From: an uncultured beta proteobacterium
GTDB lineage: Bacteria; Pseudomonadota; Gammaproteobacteria; Burkholderiales; Burkholderiaceae
DNA: 5,457 bases
Reading direction: 5' to 3'
Assembly: GCA_903938955.1 (NCBI GenBank)
Contig: CAJAFJ010000437.1
Span: 1 to 5,457, forward strand
The notes beneath the pieces are model-generated. The model was given only the letters and a program-made list of their open reading frames with translations, was not told where the DNA came from and ran no database searches. Below are positions 1-5,457 of this stretch, piece after piece. Both the position numbers and the translations under genes were made by a program. Positions within the stretch are counted from its first letter, which is position 1; the number at the start of each line of letters is the position of its first letter.

Positions 1-761
1 AAGGCATCTCGGTGCGCCACAACCCCGAGTTCACCATGATGGAGTTCTACGCGGCCTACTGGGACTACCAGGACCTGATGACCTTCACCGAAGCCCTGAT
101 TCGCGACGCTGCGCAAAAAGCGGTGGGCACACTGCACCTGAGCTACGGCGGCAAGCCGGTGGACCTGGCCAAGCCGTTTGAGCGCTTGACGATCCACGAG
201 GCCATCTGCAAGCACACCGAAGCCGGCGAGCTGATCGAAGGCGGCACGCAGCGCAAGGTCGACAACGAGGCCTGGCTCATCAACGCCCTGCGCAAACTGG
301 GCTTGTCCGAAGGCAAGCACAAACTGTCCACCCGCTCGCTGGCCAGCCTGCAGGTGATGTACTTTGAAGAAACCGTTGAAGAAAAACTGTGGCAGCCCAC
401 CTTCATCTGCGAGCACCCGGTTGAAATTTCGCCCTTGGCCCGCGCCAGCGACCACAAGCCCGGTGTGACCGAGCGCTTTGAGCTCTACATCACCGGTCGT
501 GAATTCGGCAACGGCTTCAGCGAGTTGAACGACGCAGAAGAACAAGCCGCCCGCTTCCACGCCCAAGTGGCGGCCAAAGACGACGGCGACGATGAGGCCA
601 TGTACTACGACCACGACTTCATCCGCGCCCTGGAATACGGCATGCCCCCCACCGGCGGCTGTGGCGTTGGGCTGGACCGCCTGATGATGCTCTTGACCGA
701 CAGCAGCAGCATTCGCGATGTGATCCTGTTCCCGGCCCTACGCCGCGAACATGCCTTGTAA
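1..761 (+). CDS. lysS: Lysine--tRNA ligase, class II (3' part; 5' end outside window)
   Basis: This enzyme charges tRNA-Lys with lysine using ATP, in the cytoplasm. About 252 C-terminal residues are visible of a family that is usually near 500, so the N-terminal OB-fold anticodon-binding domain and the start of the catalytic domain lie upstream. The reading frame is already open at base 3 ([11 protein letters not shown]), so the GTG at 12 is not a start. Class II motif 2 is seen as [12 protein letters not shown] at the left edge. Near the C-terminus, [10 protein letters not shown] is followed by class II motif 3, [13 protein letters not shown], then [12 protein letters not shown], the usual LysS ending. 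The frame ends at TAA 759-761. Only about 40 bases separate it from the next gene on the same strand, and no terminator hairpin is seen there, so read-through into ygjP is possible. Identification is firm. Confidence 0.96.
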   Translation, partial: GISVRHNPEFTMMEFYAAYWDYQDLMTFTEALIRDAAQKAVGTLHLSYGGKPVDLAKPFERLTIHEAICKHTEAGELIEGGTQRKVDNEAWLINALRKLGLSEGKHKLSTRSLASLQVMYFEETVEEKLWQPTFICEHPVEISPLARASDHKPGVTERFELYITGREFGNGFSELNDAEEQAARFHAQVAAKDDGDDEAMYYDHDFIRALEYGMPPTGGCGVGLDRLMMLLTDSSSIRDVILFPALRREHAL

Positions 762-801
762 AGCCACTTGGCATCTGACCCGTATTCATTGAGTTACAGC
801 G

Positions 802-1365
802 ATTAACAAGCTAGCGAACAAACCACTCAAGTATCTGCAAGGCTACGCCGCAGATACGCAAGCCCAGGTGCAACAATTGGTGGCCGACCAGCGCTTGGGC
901 GAGTGGCTGCTTAAAAAATACCCGGACGGCCACGGTGTGCGCACCGACAAAGCGCTGTTTGAGTATGTGCAAGCGCTAAAGCTTGAGCACCTGCGCGGCG
1001 CCGAGCCGTTGAACAAAGTGGCCTTTGACAGCAAACTGCAGGTGGTGGCGCACGCTTTGGGCACGCACACTACGATCTCGCGCGTGCAGGGCAGCAAGCT
1101 CAAAGCCAAACGTGAAATTCGCATCGCCTCGATGTTCAAGGACGCGCCGGCGGAGTTTCTGAAAATGATCACCGTCCATGAGCTGGCCCACATCAAGGAA
1201 CGCGCGCACGACAAGGCCTTCTACAAGCTCTGCACCTACATGGAGCCCAGCTACCACCAAATCGAGTTTGAGGTGCGCATGTACCTGACGCACCTGGATG
1301 TGTCGGGAACACGACTGTGGGGCGCAGCGCCTGCGCCCACGCCGGCGCTTGCGGTGCTCATGTAA
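802..1365 (+). CDS. ygjP: YgjP-type zinc metallopeptidase (DUF45/M48-like), probable ATT start
   Basis: Predicted cytoplasmic zinc-dependent peptidase of the YgjP/DUF45 family; its substrate is unknown. The zinc site is HELAHIKE, with the HExxH at bases 1177-1191, followed by H-D-K-A-F-Y, whose histidine is the likely third ligand. Other family blocks are RVQGSKLKAK, EIRIASMF and MEPSYHQIEFE, which agree closely with E. coli YgjP as remembered. The first ordinary start is GTG 868, but the frame stays open upstream to TGA 790-792 and encodes KYLQGY, which matches the YLQGY near the N-terminus of E. coli YgjP. The only upstream codon giving an N-terminus of the right size is ATT 802, preceded at 8 bases by a weak TGAG; CTG 835 would cut into the conserved block. 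From ATT 802 the protein is 187 residues. The last 17 or so (rich in Ala and Pro) extend beyond the conserved domain. Function class is firm; the start is uncertain. Confidence 0.85.
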   Translation: MNKLANKPLKYLQGYAADTQAQVQQLVADQRLGEWLLKKYPDGHGVRTDKALFEYVQALKLEHLRGAEPLNKVAFDSKLQVVAHALGTHTTISRVQGSKLKAKREIRIASMFKDAPAEFLKMITVHELAHIKERAHDKAFYKLCTYMEPSYHQIEFEVRMYLTHLDVSGTRLWGAAPAPTPALAVLM

Positions 1366-1420
1366 CGCTTAGCTTGCGTTGGCACGGCAGTTGCGATGGT
1401 GCGGTTGTCAATTCACCGCC

Positions 1421-1424
1421 AGGG
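1421..1424 (+). promoter_or_regulatory. Shine-Dalgarno for rquA start at 1430
   Basis: AGGG sits 5 bases before ATG 1430 and supports that start. A second purine-rich site, AAAAAAAGG ending at base 1450, sits 6 bases before an in-frame GTG at 1457, so the sequence alone does not settle which start is used, and both could be. Confidence 0.45.
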
Positions 1425-1429
1425 TCAGC

Positions 1430-2218
1430 ATGACCGGGTTTAAAAAAAGGTTTTCCGTGAGTTCCCAAGAGTCCGTTTCACTTGCCGTCGTTGCTACACA
1501 CCCAGCCCAGCCCCAAGCAGTGACCCATTGCGCGACCCACGCTGCCTCTGTGGTCATCCCCAAGTACCTGGAAACCACCTACTGGTGGGCTTACCTTCAC
1601 CCCAATGCGGTGCGCCTGTTCGAGCGTCAATGGCTGGTCAACCTGATTTTGTGGGGCAACTTTGCCCGGCTGCGTGATGCCGCCCTGCAAGAAATGGGCA
1701 GCGTCATTGACGGTAACGTCCTGCAGGTGGCGTGCGTCTACGGCGACTTTACCGAGCACCTGGTCCGGCGCCTGAGCCCCAGCGCCCACCTGGACGTGAT
1801 TGACGTCGCTCCGATTCAGCTCCAGAACCTGCAATCCAAGCTCAAAAACAAGCGTCAGGTGACGATACTGCGGCAAGATGCCAGCGCCTTGCAATTTGCG
1901 CAGGCCAGTAAAGACGCGGTTGTGATTTTTTTCCTGTTGCACGAGCAACCGGCAGACGTGCGGCGCCAAACCATCGCCGAGGCTTTTCGCGTCCTCAAAC
2001 CGGGCGGCAAGCTGATTTTTGTGGACTACCACCGTCCGGCGGCCCGCAGCCCGTTTCGCTACCTGATGGTGCCGATCCTGCGCACGCTGGAGCCCTATGC
2101 CATGGACCTGTGGCGCCATGACATCGCCCACTGGTTGCCTGCCGGGGTCGTACCGACCCGAATAGAAAAAAACACCTACTTTGGCGGTCTCTACCAAAAA
2201 GTGGTGATGACCCGTTAG
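1430..2218 (+). CDS. rquA: Rhodoquinone biosynthesis protein RquA (SAM-dependent, methyltransferase-like)
   Basis: RquA converts ubiquinone to rhodoquinone by replacing a ring methoxy group with an amino group; for the family, SAM is known to act as the amino donor. Rhodoquinone is a low-potential membrane quinone that lets fumarate reductase accept electrons under low oxygen. The 262-residue protein shows the block YWWAYLHPNAVRLFERQWLV (residues 51-70) followed by NLILWGN, which I recognise as the RquA hallmark and which is absent from ordinary UbiE/COQ5 methyltransferases. The class I fold then continues with LQVACVYGDF (98-107) in place of the glycine-rich motif I, DVIDVAP (122-128), FFLLHEQPADVRR (167-179) and LKPGGKLIFVDYHRP (189-203). 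ATG 1430 was chosen because AGGG at 1421-1424 lies 5 bases upstream. GTG 1457, with AAAGG 6 bases upstream, is a good alternative giving 253 residues; TTG 1379 is unlikely. The gene ends at TAG and converges with the Crp/Fnr gene. Confidence 0.88.
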   Translation: MTGFKKRFSVSSQESVSLAVVATHPAQPQAVTHCATHAASVVIPKYLETTYWWAYLHPNAVRLFERQWLVNLILWGNFARLRDAALQEMGSVIDGNVLQVACVYGDFTEHLVRRLSPSAHLDVIDVAPIQLQNLQSKLKNKRQVTILRQDASALQFAQASKDAVVIFFLLHEQPADVRRQTIAEAFRVLKPGGKLIFVDYHRPAARSPFRYLMVPILRTLEPYAMDLWRHDIAHWLPAGVVPTRIEKNTYFGGLYQKVVMTR

Positions 2219-2219
2219 T

Positions 2220-2257
2220 CTGACCCTGAGGCCAGGCGACTCGTGAACATGGGTCAG
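2220..2257. terminator. Inverted repeat in the convergent rquA / regulator gap
   Basis: CTGACCC (2220-2226) and GGGTCAG (2251-2257) form a perfect 7-base inverted repeat around a 24-base loop, right after the rquA stop and within the roughly 80-base gap between two converging genes. The position suits a two-way terminator. However, no run of T follows on either strand and the loop is long, so it does not fit a standard intrinsic terminator. It is offered as a weak candidate only. Confidence 0.25.
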
Positions 2258-2298
2258 CGCCTTCGTTGACCAGCAAAAATACGCAAAACCGCAGGGGG

Positions 2299-2922
2299 TT
2301 AAACACCCGCCAGCGAGCGCAAACCGGAGGGGTCCACCAGATTCAGGGTTCGACCCGACCCGCTGATCATGCTGCGCTCACGCAGATGGCGCAACACGCG
2401 TGACAACGTCTCAGGGGCGATATTGAGTTGTGCGGCAATGGAGCGTTTGCGTTGCTGCAGTTGCACGGTCATGACACCTTTATCTTCCGGCTGGGCGTTG
2501 CGCAGCAGCCATTCCGCGCACCGGGCCTCGGCGTCTTTCGCGATGCGGCTGACGGCCAACTCGGTTTGCTGACGGTGCGCCTTGGCCACATCATGCAAGA
2601 TCAGCAGCGCTGATTTGGGCATGTCCAAAAGCGAATGGGCAAACTCGGCCAACGGGACGCGGCGCAGGCAGACTTCGGTTTCGGCCATGGCATCCACGGC
2701 ATTCGGCAGGTTCAGCACGGCCGACGTGGCTTCCAGCCAGCAGGGGCCGACGACAACGCCCAACTGGTGCTCCATGGCCTCGCCGTGCATCACGCCCAAG
2801 GCCACACGGCCTGACTCAACGTAACCAACCCAAGGCATGGCATCCGAGCGCCGTAGCAGCAACTCTCCGCGCGGGGCCATATGGCGCTCAACAGAAGGGG
2901 AAATAATTTGAGAGGGAAACAT
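2299..2922 (-). CDS. Crp/Fnr-family transcriptional regulator without Fe-S cysteines
   Basis: DNA-binding regulator of the Crp/Fnr superfamily, 207 residues, slightly short for the family. Residues about 15-95 resemble the cyclic-nucleotide-binding beta-roll, about 100-130 the long dimer helix, and about 150-207 the winged helix-turn-helix. The recognition helix reads PETLSRVLRHLRE, giving E171, S174 and R175, the same E-x-x-S-R that E. coli FNR uses to read TTGAT half-sites; the end (LRSLAG) also resembles FNR. Cysteines are found only at 61, 85 and 135, and the N-terminal cluster that binds the FNR 4Fe-4S centre is missing, so the signal is not the classic oxygen switch; the ligand is unknown. 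ATG 2922 is the assumed start although its ribosome binding site is poor (CGGGGCC just upstream, GGAGG 18 bases away); ATG 2880 is possible. It follows the glycerate kinase by 67 bases on the same strand and faces rquA tail to tail. An FNR-like box lies upstream. Confidence 0.9.
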   Translation of the reverse strand: MFPSQIISPSVERHMAPRGELLLRRSDAMPWVGYVESGRVALGVMHGEAMEHQLGVVVGPCWLEATSAVLNLPNAVDAMAETEVCLRRVPLAEFAHSLLDMPKSALLILHDVAKAHRQQTELAVSRIAKDAEARCAEWLLRNAQPEDKGVMTVQLQQRKRSIAAQLNIAPETLSRVLRHLRERSMISGSGRTLNLVDPSGLRSLAGV

Positions 2923-2957
2923 GGCCCCGACTGTGCCGCGCCTCCCCGATGATGACC

Positions 2958-2971
2958 TTGAGGGAAATCAA
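2958..2971 (-). promoter_or_regulatory. FNR-type operator upstream of the Crp/Fnr gene
   Basis: On the minus strand this reads TTGATTTCCCTCAA, which is TTGAT-N4-CTCAA: one base away from the FNR/ANR consensus TTGAT-N4-ATCAA. It lies in the 67-base gap between the glycerate kinase stop and the regulator start, centred about 42 bases upstream of ATG 2922. I scanned the window for TTGA-N6-TCAA by eye and found no other. The regulator's own recognition helix has the residues expected to bind this sequence, so autoregulation is likely. The distance could place it as an activating class II site of a nearly leaderless transcript or as a repressing site. No convincing -10 box was found. Confidence 0.6.
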
Positions 2972-2989
2972 AAAATCCACCGAAAAACA

Positions 2990-4306
2990 CTACAAAACCA
3001 GCACAGCCCGGAAATCATTGACATTGGTGTGCGTCGGCCCGGTGGTCACCAGATCACCCAGCCCGGCAAAGTAGCCGTAGGCGTCGTTGCGGTCAAGATA
3101 ATCACCAATCTTCAGCCCCAGGCTTTGCGCCCGCGCCAAGGTGGCGGGCTCGACCCAGGCACCGGCGTTATCTTCTACCCCGTCAATGCCGTCGGTATCG
3201 GCAGCCAGTGCATAGACATGGGCCTGCCCCTGCAAGGCCTGAGCCAAGCCGAGACAGAATTCACCCGCGCGGCCACCGCGACCGCGTGGCGCACCGGGCG
3301 CTTGGGGACGCACGGTGACAGTGGTTTCGCCACCACTCAAAATGACACACGGTTTTTGAAAGGGCTGCCCCTTGAGCGCCACAGCACGGGCCAGCGCCGC
3401 GTGCACTTTGCCGACTTCGCGCGACTCACCTTCCATCTCGTCGCTCAGGATATAGGCAGGCAGACCGGCCGCACGGGCGGCTTCGGCAGCCGCCTCCAGC
3501 GACTGCTGGGGCGTGGCGATCAGGTAAACGGCGTGCCCAGCAAACCGGGGGTCACCGGGCTTGGCGGTTTCAAGTTCGCCGCGGGCCAACAAATCGACCA
3601 CATGCTCGGGTACGTCAATGCGATAGCGCTTCAAGATCGCCAGCGCATCGGCGCAGGTGCTGGCATCCGCCACGGTCGGGCCACTGGCGATGATGGCCGG
3701 ATCATCGCCCGGCACATCGCTGATCGTCAGCGTCACCACCCGAGCAGGCGCGCAGGCCAGGGCAAGGCGCCCGCCCTTGATGCGCGAGAGGTGTTTGCGA
3801 ACACAGTTGATCTCGGAAATGCTGGCACCGCTGTTGAGCAACTCCCGGTTGATGCGCTGCTTGTCTTCCAGCGTCACACCGTCAGCCGGCAAGGTGAGCA
3901 GCGCGGAGCCGCCACCGGAGATCAGGCACAACACCAGGTCATCCTGCGTCAGGCCGTGGGTTAATGCCAGCATGCGCTGGGCGGCGGCCATGCCTGCCGC
4001 ATCGGGTACCGGGTGGGCGGCTTCAACCACTTCAATGCGTTGTGCCAAACCCGCTGGACGCGGCGGAATGTGGTGGTAGCGCGTGACCACCAAGCCTGTG
4101 AGTGGTGCATCAGCGGGCCAAAAAGCCTCCACCGCCTGGGCCATGGCACCACCCGCCTTACCAGCACCCAACACCAAGGTTCGACCCTTGGGGGAAGGCG
4201 GGAGAAAAGCGGCGGTGTTGTGCAGGGGCAGCGCACGGCGCACCGCGGCTTGAAAGAGCATTTCCAGAAACGCTCGGGGCTGGGTTGCGGGGTCGGGTGT
4301 CAGCAT
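2990..4306 (-). CDS. ttuD: Glycerate 2-kinase (MOFRL / DUF4147 family)
   Basis: Phosphorylates D-glycerate to 2-phosphoglycerate with ATP, feeding glycerate from tartronate semialdehyde, hydroxypyruvate or sugar-acid breakdown into lower glycolysis; cytoplasmic. The 438-residue protein has the usual two-domain build. The N-terminal DUF4147 domain shows LVLGAGKAGGAMA (about 44-56, with the likely catalytic Lys50), HPVPD (98-102), LISGGGSALLTLP (128-140), INCVRKHLSRIKGG (166-179) and TISDVPGDDPAIIASGPT (194-211). The C-terminal MOFRL domain shows ILSGGETTVTV (322-332), GRGGRAGEF (342-350) and AADTDGIDG (368-376). ATG 4306 was preferred over TTG 4321, which adds five residues; neither has a strong ribosome binding site. 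It lies 50 bases after livF on the same strand and may be co-transcribed with it. The family is clear; the symbol ttuD (also called gckA or garK-like) reflects the family and is not proven. Confidence 0.92.
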   Translation of the reverse strand: MLTPDPATQPRAFLEMLFQAAVRRALPLHNTAAFLPPSPKGRTLVLGAGKAGGAMAQAVEAFWPADAPLTGLVVTRYHHIPPRPAGLAQRIEVVEAAHPVPDAAGMAAAQRMLALTHGLTQDDLVLCLISGGGSALLTLPADGVTLEDKQRINRELLNSGASISEINCVRKHLSRIKGGRLALACAPARVVTLTISDVPGDDPAIIASGPTVADASTCADALAILKRYRIDVPEHVVDLLARGELETAKPGDPRFAGHAVYLIATPQQSLEAAAEAARAAGLPAYILSDEMEGESREVGKVHAALARAVALKGQPFQKPCVILSGGETTVTVRPQAPGAPRGRGGRAGEFCLGLAQALQGQAHVYALAADTDGIDGVEDNAGAWVEPATLARAQSLGLKIGDYLDRNDAYGYFAGLGDLVTTGPTHTNVNDFRAVLVL

Positions 4307-4356
4307 GGCATTAGCAGTCAAGTTAATGGCGGCTCACGCCATGTCCATCAAAGGCT

Positions 4357-5070
4357 TTACTCGCCCAGGTAGGCAGCACGCACTTTGGGGTCGTTGAGCA
4401 TTTCTTTGGCATCGCCCGTCATGGTGACGAGACCGGACTCCATGACGTAGCCGCGGTTGGCAATGGACAGGGCGCGGCTGGCATTTTGCTCGACCAGCAG
4501 CACGGTCACGCCTTGGGCATAAACGTCGCGAATGACTTCAAAAATCTTGTCCACCATGATCGGCGACAGGCCCATCGACGGCTCATCAAGCAGCAACACT
4601 TTGGGGCGGCTCATCAAGGCGCGCCCCATGGCCAGCATCTGCTGCTCGCCACCCGACATGGTGCCGGCCAGCTGATCACGGCGTTCTTTGAGGCGCGGAA
4701 AAATGCTAAAGACCTTGTCGATATCCGCCAGAATGTCCGCCTTGTCGTCGCGAATGTAGGCGCCCATCTGCAGGTTTTCAAGAATCGTCATGCGGGTGAA
4801 CACGCCGCGCCCTTCCGGCACCATGGCCAGCCCTTGCTTGACGAGGTCCCACGGCCCTTGGCCGCGAATGCTCTTGCCCAAGTACTCGATGTCGCCATCA
4901 TTCATGGGCAACGAGCCGGTGATGGCTTTCATGGTGGTGGTTTTGCCCGCCCCATTGGAGCCGATCAAGGAGACCAGTTCGCCTTCGCGCACTTCAAAGT
5001 CCACACCCTTGACCGCCTGGATGCCGCCGTACGCGACTTTAAGACCGGTTACTTTGAGAAGAATATTCAT
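4357..5070 (-). CDS. livF: Branched-chain amino-acid ABC transporter ATP-binding protein LivF
   Basis: One of two ATPases that power the Liv importer for leucine, isoleucine, valine or related ligands; it works on the cytoplasmic face of the LivH-LivM membrane pair together with LivG. The protein has 237 residues, the normal LivF size. Motifs: Walker A GSNGAGKT (37-44), the PEGRGVF Q-loop region typical of LivF (85-91), signature MSGGEQQ (138-144), Walker B KVLLLDEP (157-164), and VEQN (193-196) where most ABC ATPases have the switch histidine; this VEQN is normal for LivF. It ends in AYLGE, as is common in the family. ATG 5070 was chosen because AAGGA lies 5 bases upstream and MNILLKVTGLKVAYGG is a standard N-terminus; a longer frame to 5100 adds ten unlikely residues. 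livG lies upstream across a structured 119-base gap. The exact substrate cannot be told from the ATPase. Confidence 0.95.
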   Translation of the reverse strand: MNILLKVTGLKVAYGGIQAVKGVDFEVREGELVSLIGSNGAGKTTTMKAITGSLPMNDGDIEYLGKSIRGQGPWDLVKQGLAMVPEGRGVFTRMTILENLQMGAYIRDDKADILADIDKVFSIFPRLKERRDQLAGTMSGGEQQMLAMGRALMSRPKVLLLDEPSMGLSPIMVDKIFEVIRDVYAQGVTVLLVEQNASRALSIANRGYVMESGLVTMTGDAKEMLNDPKVRAAYLGE

Positions 5071-5189
5071 AAATTTCCTTGCGGAACAGACCGCTGCCAC
5101 TCGACGTGGGCAAGCGCTGCCCTCAATTTCCTGAAACTTTGCGGGACAGAGCGCTGGCTGCCAAGCAGGCCCACGCTGTTCCGCACTGA
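5071..5189 (-). repeat. livG-livF gap with duplicated leader and long inverted repeat
   Basis: This 119-base gap holds two direct copies of a 17-base unit, TGCGGAACAGACCGCTG (5080-5096) and TGCGGGACAGAGCGCTG (5140-5156), 15 of 17 identical and 60 bases apart. Each is preceded on the plus strand by AATTTCCT (5072-5079 and 5125-5132). The 5080-5089 segment also has a perfect inverted partner, CTGTTCCGCA at 5176-5185. Next to that, CGTGGGC (5105-5111) pairs with GCCCACG (5169-5175). The outer and inner stems, 10 and 7 base pairs, are contiguous on one arm and separated by 15 bases on the other. In the livG-livF messenger this would form a long hairpin ending at the livF ribosome binding site. 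No gene was seen in it. Confidence 0.6.
5076..5080 (-). promoter_or_regulatory. Shine-Dalgarno of livF
   Basis: On the minus strand AAGGA is followed by a 5-base AATTT spacer and ATG 5070. It decides the livF start. It directly follows the 3' arm of the inverted repeat in the livG-livF gap, with its first base shared with that arm, so folding of the messenger could affect access to it. Confidence 0.75.
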
Positions 5190-5457
5190 TTAATGGGCAC
5201 TGGTGCCCAGATAGGCTTCAATCACTTTTTCGTTTTTCTGCACTTCGGCGGGCGTGCCTTCGGCAATCTGCTTGCCGTAGTCCAGCACCGTCAGGCGGTC
5301 ACACAGGCCCATGACCAGCTTCACATCGTGCTCGATCAGCAAAATCGTGCGGTTGTCGTTGCGAATTTTGGAAATCAACTCGCGCAGCATGACTTTTTCG
5401 GTGGCGTTCATGCCGGCGGCGGGTTCGTCAAGCGCAATGAGTTGCGGGTCAGTGGCC
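5190..5457 (-). CDS. livG: Branched-chain amino-acid ABC transporter ATP-binding protein LivG (3' end; 5' part outside window)
   Basis: Second ATPase of the Liv importer and partner of LivF. Only the last 88 or so residues are in the window; the family is about 255 long. The frame runs open through the right edge: upstream of the internal ATG at 5411 it encodes ATDPQLIALDEPAAG, which is the Walker B region of LivG, so that ATG is not a start. MNATE after the Walker B aspartate-glutamate pair is typical of LivG. The H-loop is the standard ILLIEHDVKLVMGLCDR, followed by LTVLDYGKQIAEGTPAEV and a C-terminal VIEAYLGTSAH. It ends at TAA 5190-5192 and precedes livF on the same strand, the usual livG-livF order. 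The signature motif and Walker A lie outside. Confidence 0.95.
   Translation of the reverse strand, partial: ATDPQLIALDEPAAGMNATEKVMLRELISKIRNDNRTILLIEHDVKLVMGLCDRLTVLDYGKQIAEGTPAEVQKNEKVIEAYLGTSAH

Noticed and set aside
1379..1410. TTGGCA and TTGTCA as -35 elements for an rquA promoter
   Set aside because: Neither has a reasonable -10 hexamer at 16-18 bases, so no promoter can be supported upstream of rquA.
1478..2197. A 239-codon open frame on the minus strand opposite rquA
   Set aside because: It is fully covered by rquA, which has clear family motifs. The antisense product has no known domain and no plausible ribosome binding context was noted.
2264..2298. T-rich run on the minus strand (TTTTT at 2274-2278) as an intrinsic terminator of the regulator gene
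   Set aside because: No stable hairpin directly precedes it in the direction of transcription.
2908..2920. A second FNR-like half-site, TTGAGAGGGAAAC, inside the start of the regulator gene
   Set aside because: Only the left half matches. The right half has no ATCAA or close variant, so it does not form the palindrome.
2921..3964. A 347-codon open frame on the plus strand opposite the glycerate kinase
   Set aside because: The kinase frame on the other strand has all the family motifs from end to end. The plus-strand translation has no recognisable domain and reflects high GC with few stops.
4486..4500. LivF lacks the switch histidine and has VEQN instead
   Set aside because: This looks like a missing catalytic residue, but the VEQN variant is normal in the LivF family, while LivG here has the standard EHD.
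4486..5193. A 235-codon open frame on the plus strand opposite livF
   Set aside because: It mirrors livF, crosses its intergenic gap and is rich in His and Gln, as expected for an antisense shadow of a GC-rich gene.

Overview
The window looks like the chromosome of a GC-rich betaproteobacterium, most likely a member of the Comamonadaceae close to Rhodoferax, Polaromonas or Albidiferax. This placement rests on codon usage, on the style of the LysS, LivF and LivG proteins, and on an rquA-type gene, which is known from rhodoquinone-making Rhodoferax. It is an inference from protein character, not a database match.

Layout on the plus strand: the 3' half of lysS (lysyl-tRNA synthetase; its 5' end lies outside the window), then a YgjP-type zinc metallopeptidase, then rquA, which makes rhodoquinone from ubiquinone. 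Layout on the minus strand, read from the right edge: the 3' end of livG, livF (the two ATPases of a branched-chain amino-acid ABC importer), a glycerate 2-kinase of the MOFRL family, and a Crp/Fnr-family regulator. The two groups converge at about 2219-2298. No RNA genes, CRISPR arrays or insertion sequences were seen, and no stretch above 300 bases lacks a gene.

The most interesting part is the centre. rquA carries the family's hallmark N-terminal block and lacks the glycine-rich SAM-binding motif of ordinary methyltransferases. It faces a regulator with the E-x-x-S-R recognition helix of FNR but without FNR's iron-sulphur cysteines. The only near-perfect FNR box in the window, TTGAT-N4-CTCAA on the minus strand, lies just upstream of that regulator. 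Together these suggest a self-regulated, low-oxygen or redox-responsive regulator next to a gene for a low-potential quinone. The link between the two is an inference from position.

Two further oddities: the ygjP reading frame continues upstream of its first usual start codon into conserved sequence, pointing to a rare ATT start; and the 119-base livG-livF gap holds a degenerate duplication of the livF leader within a long inverted repeat that ends at the livF ribosome binding site.
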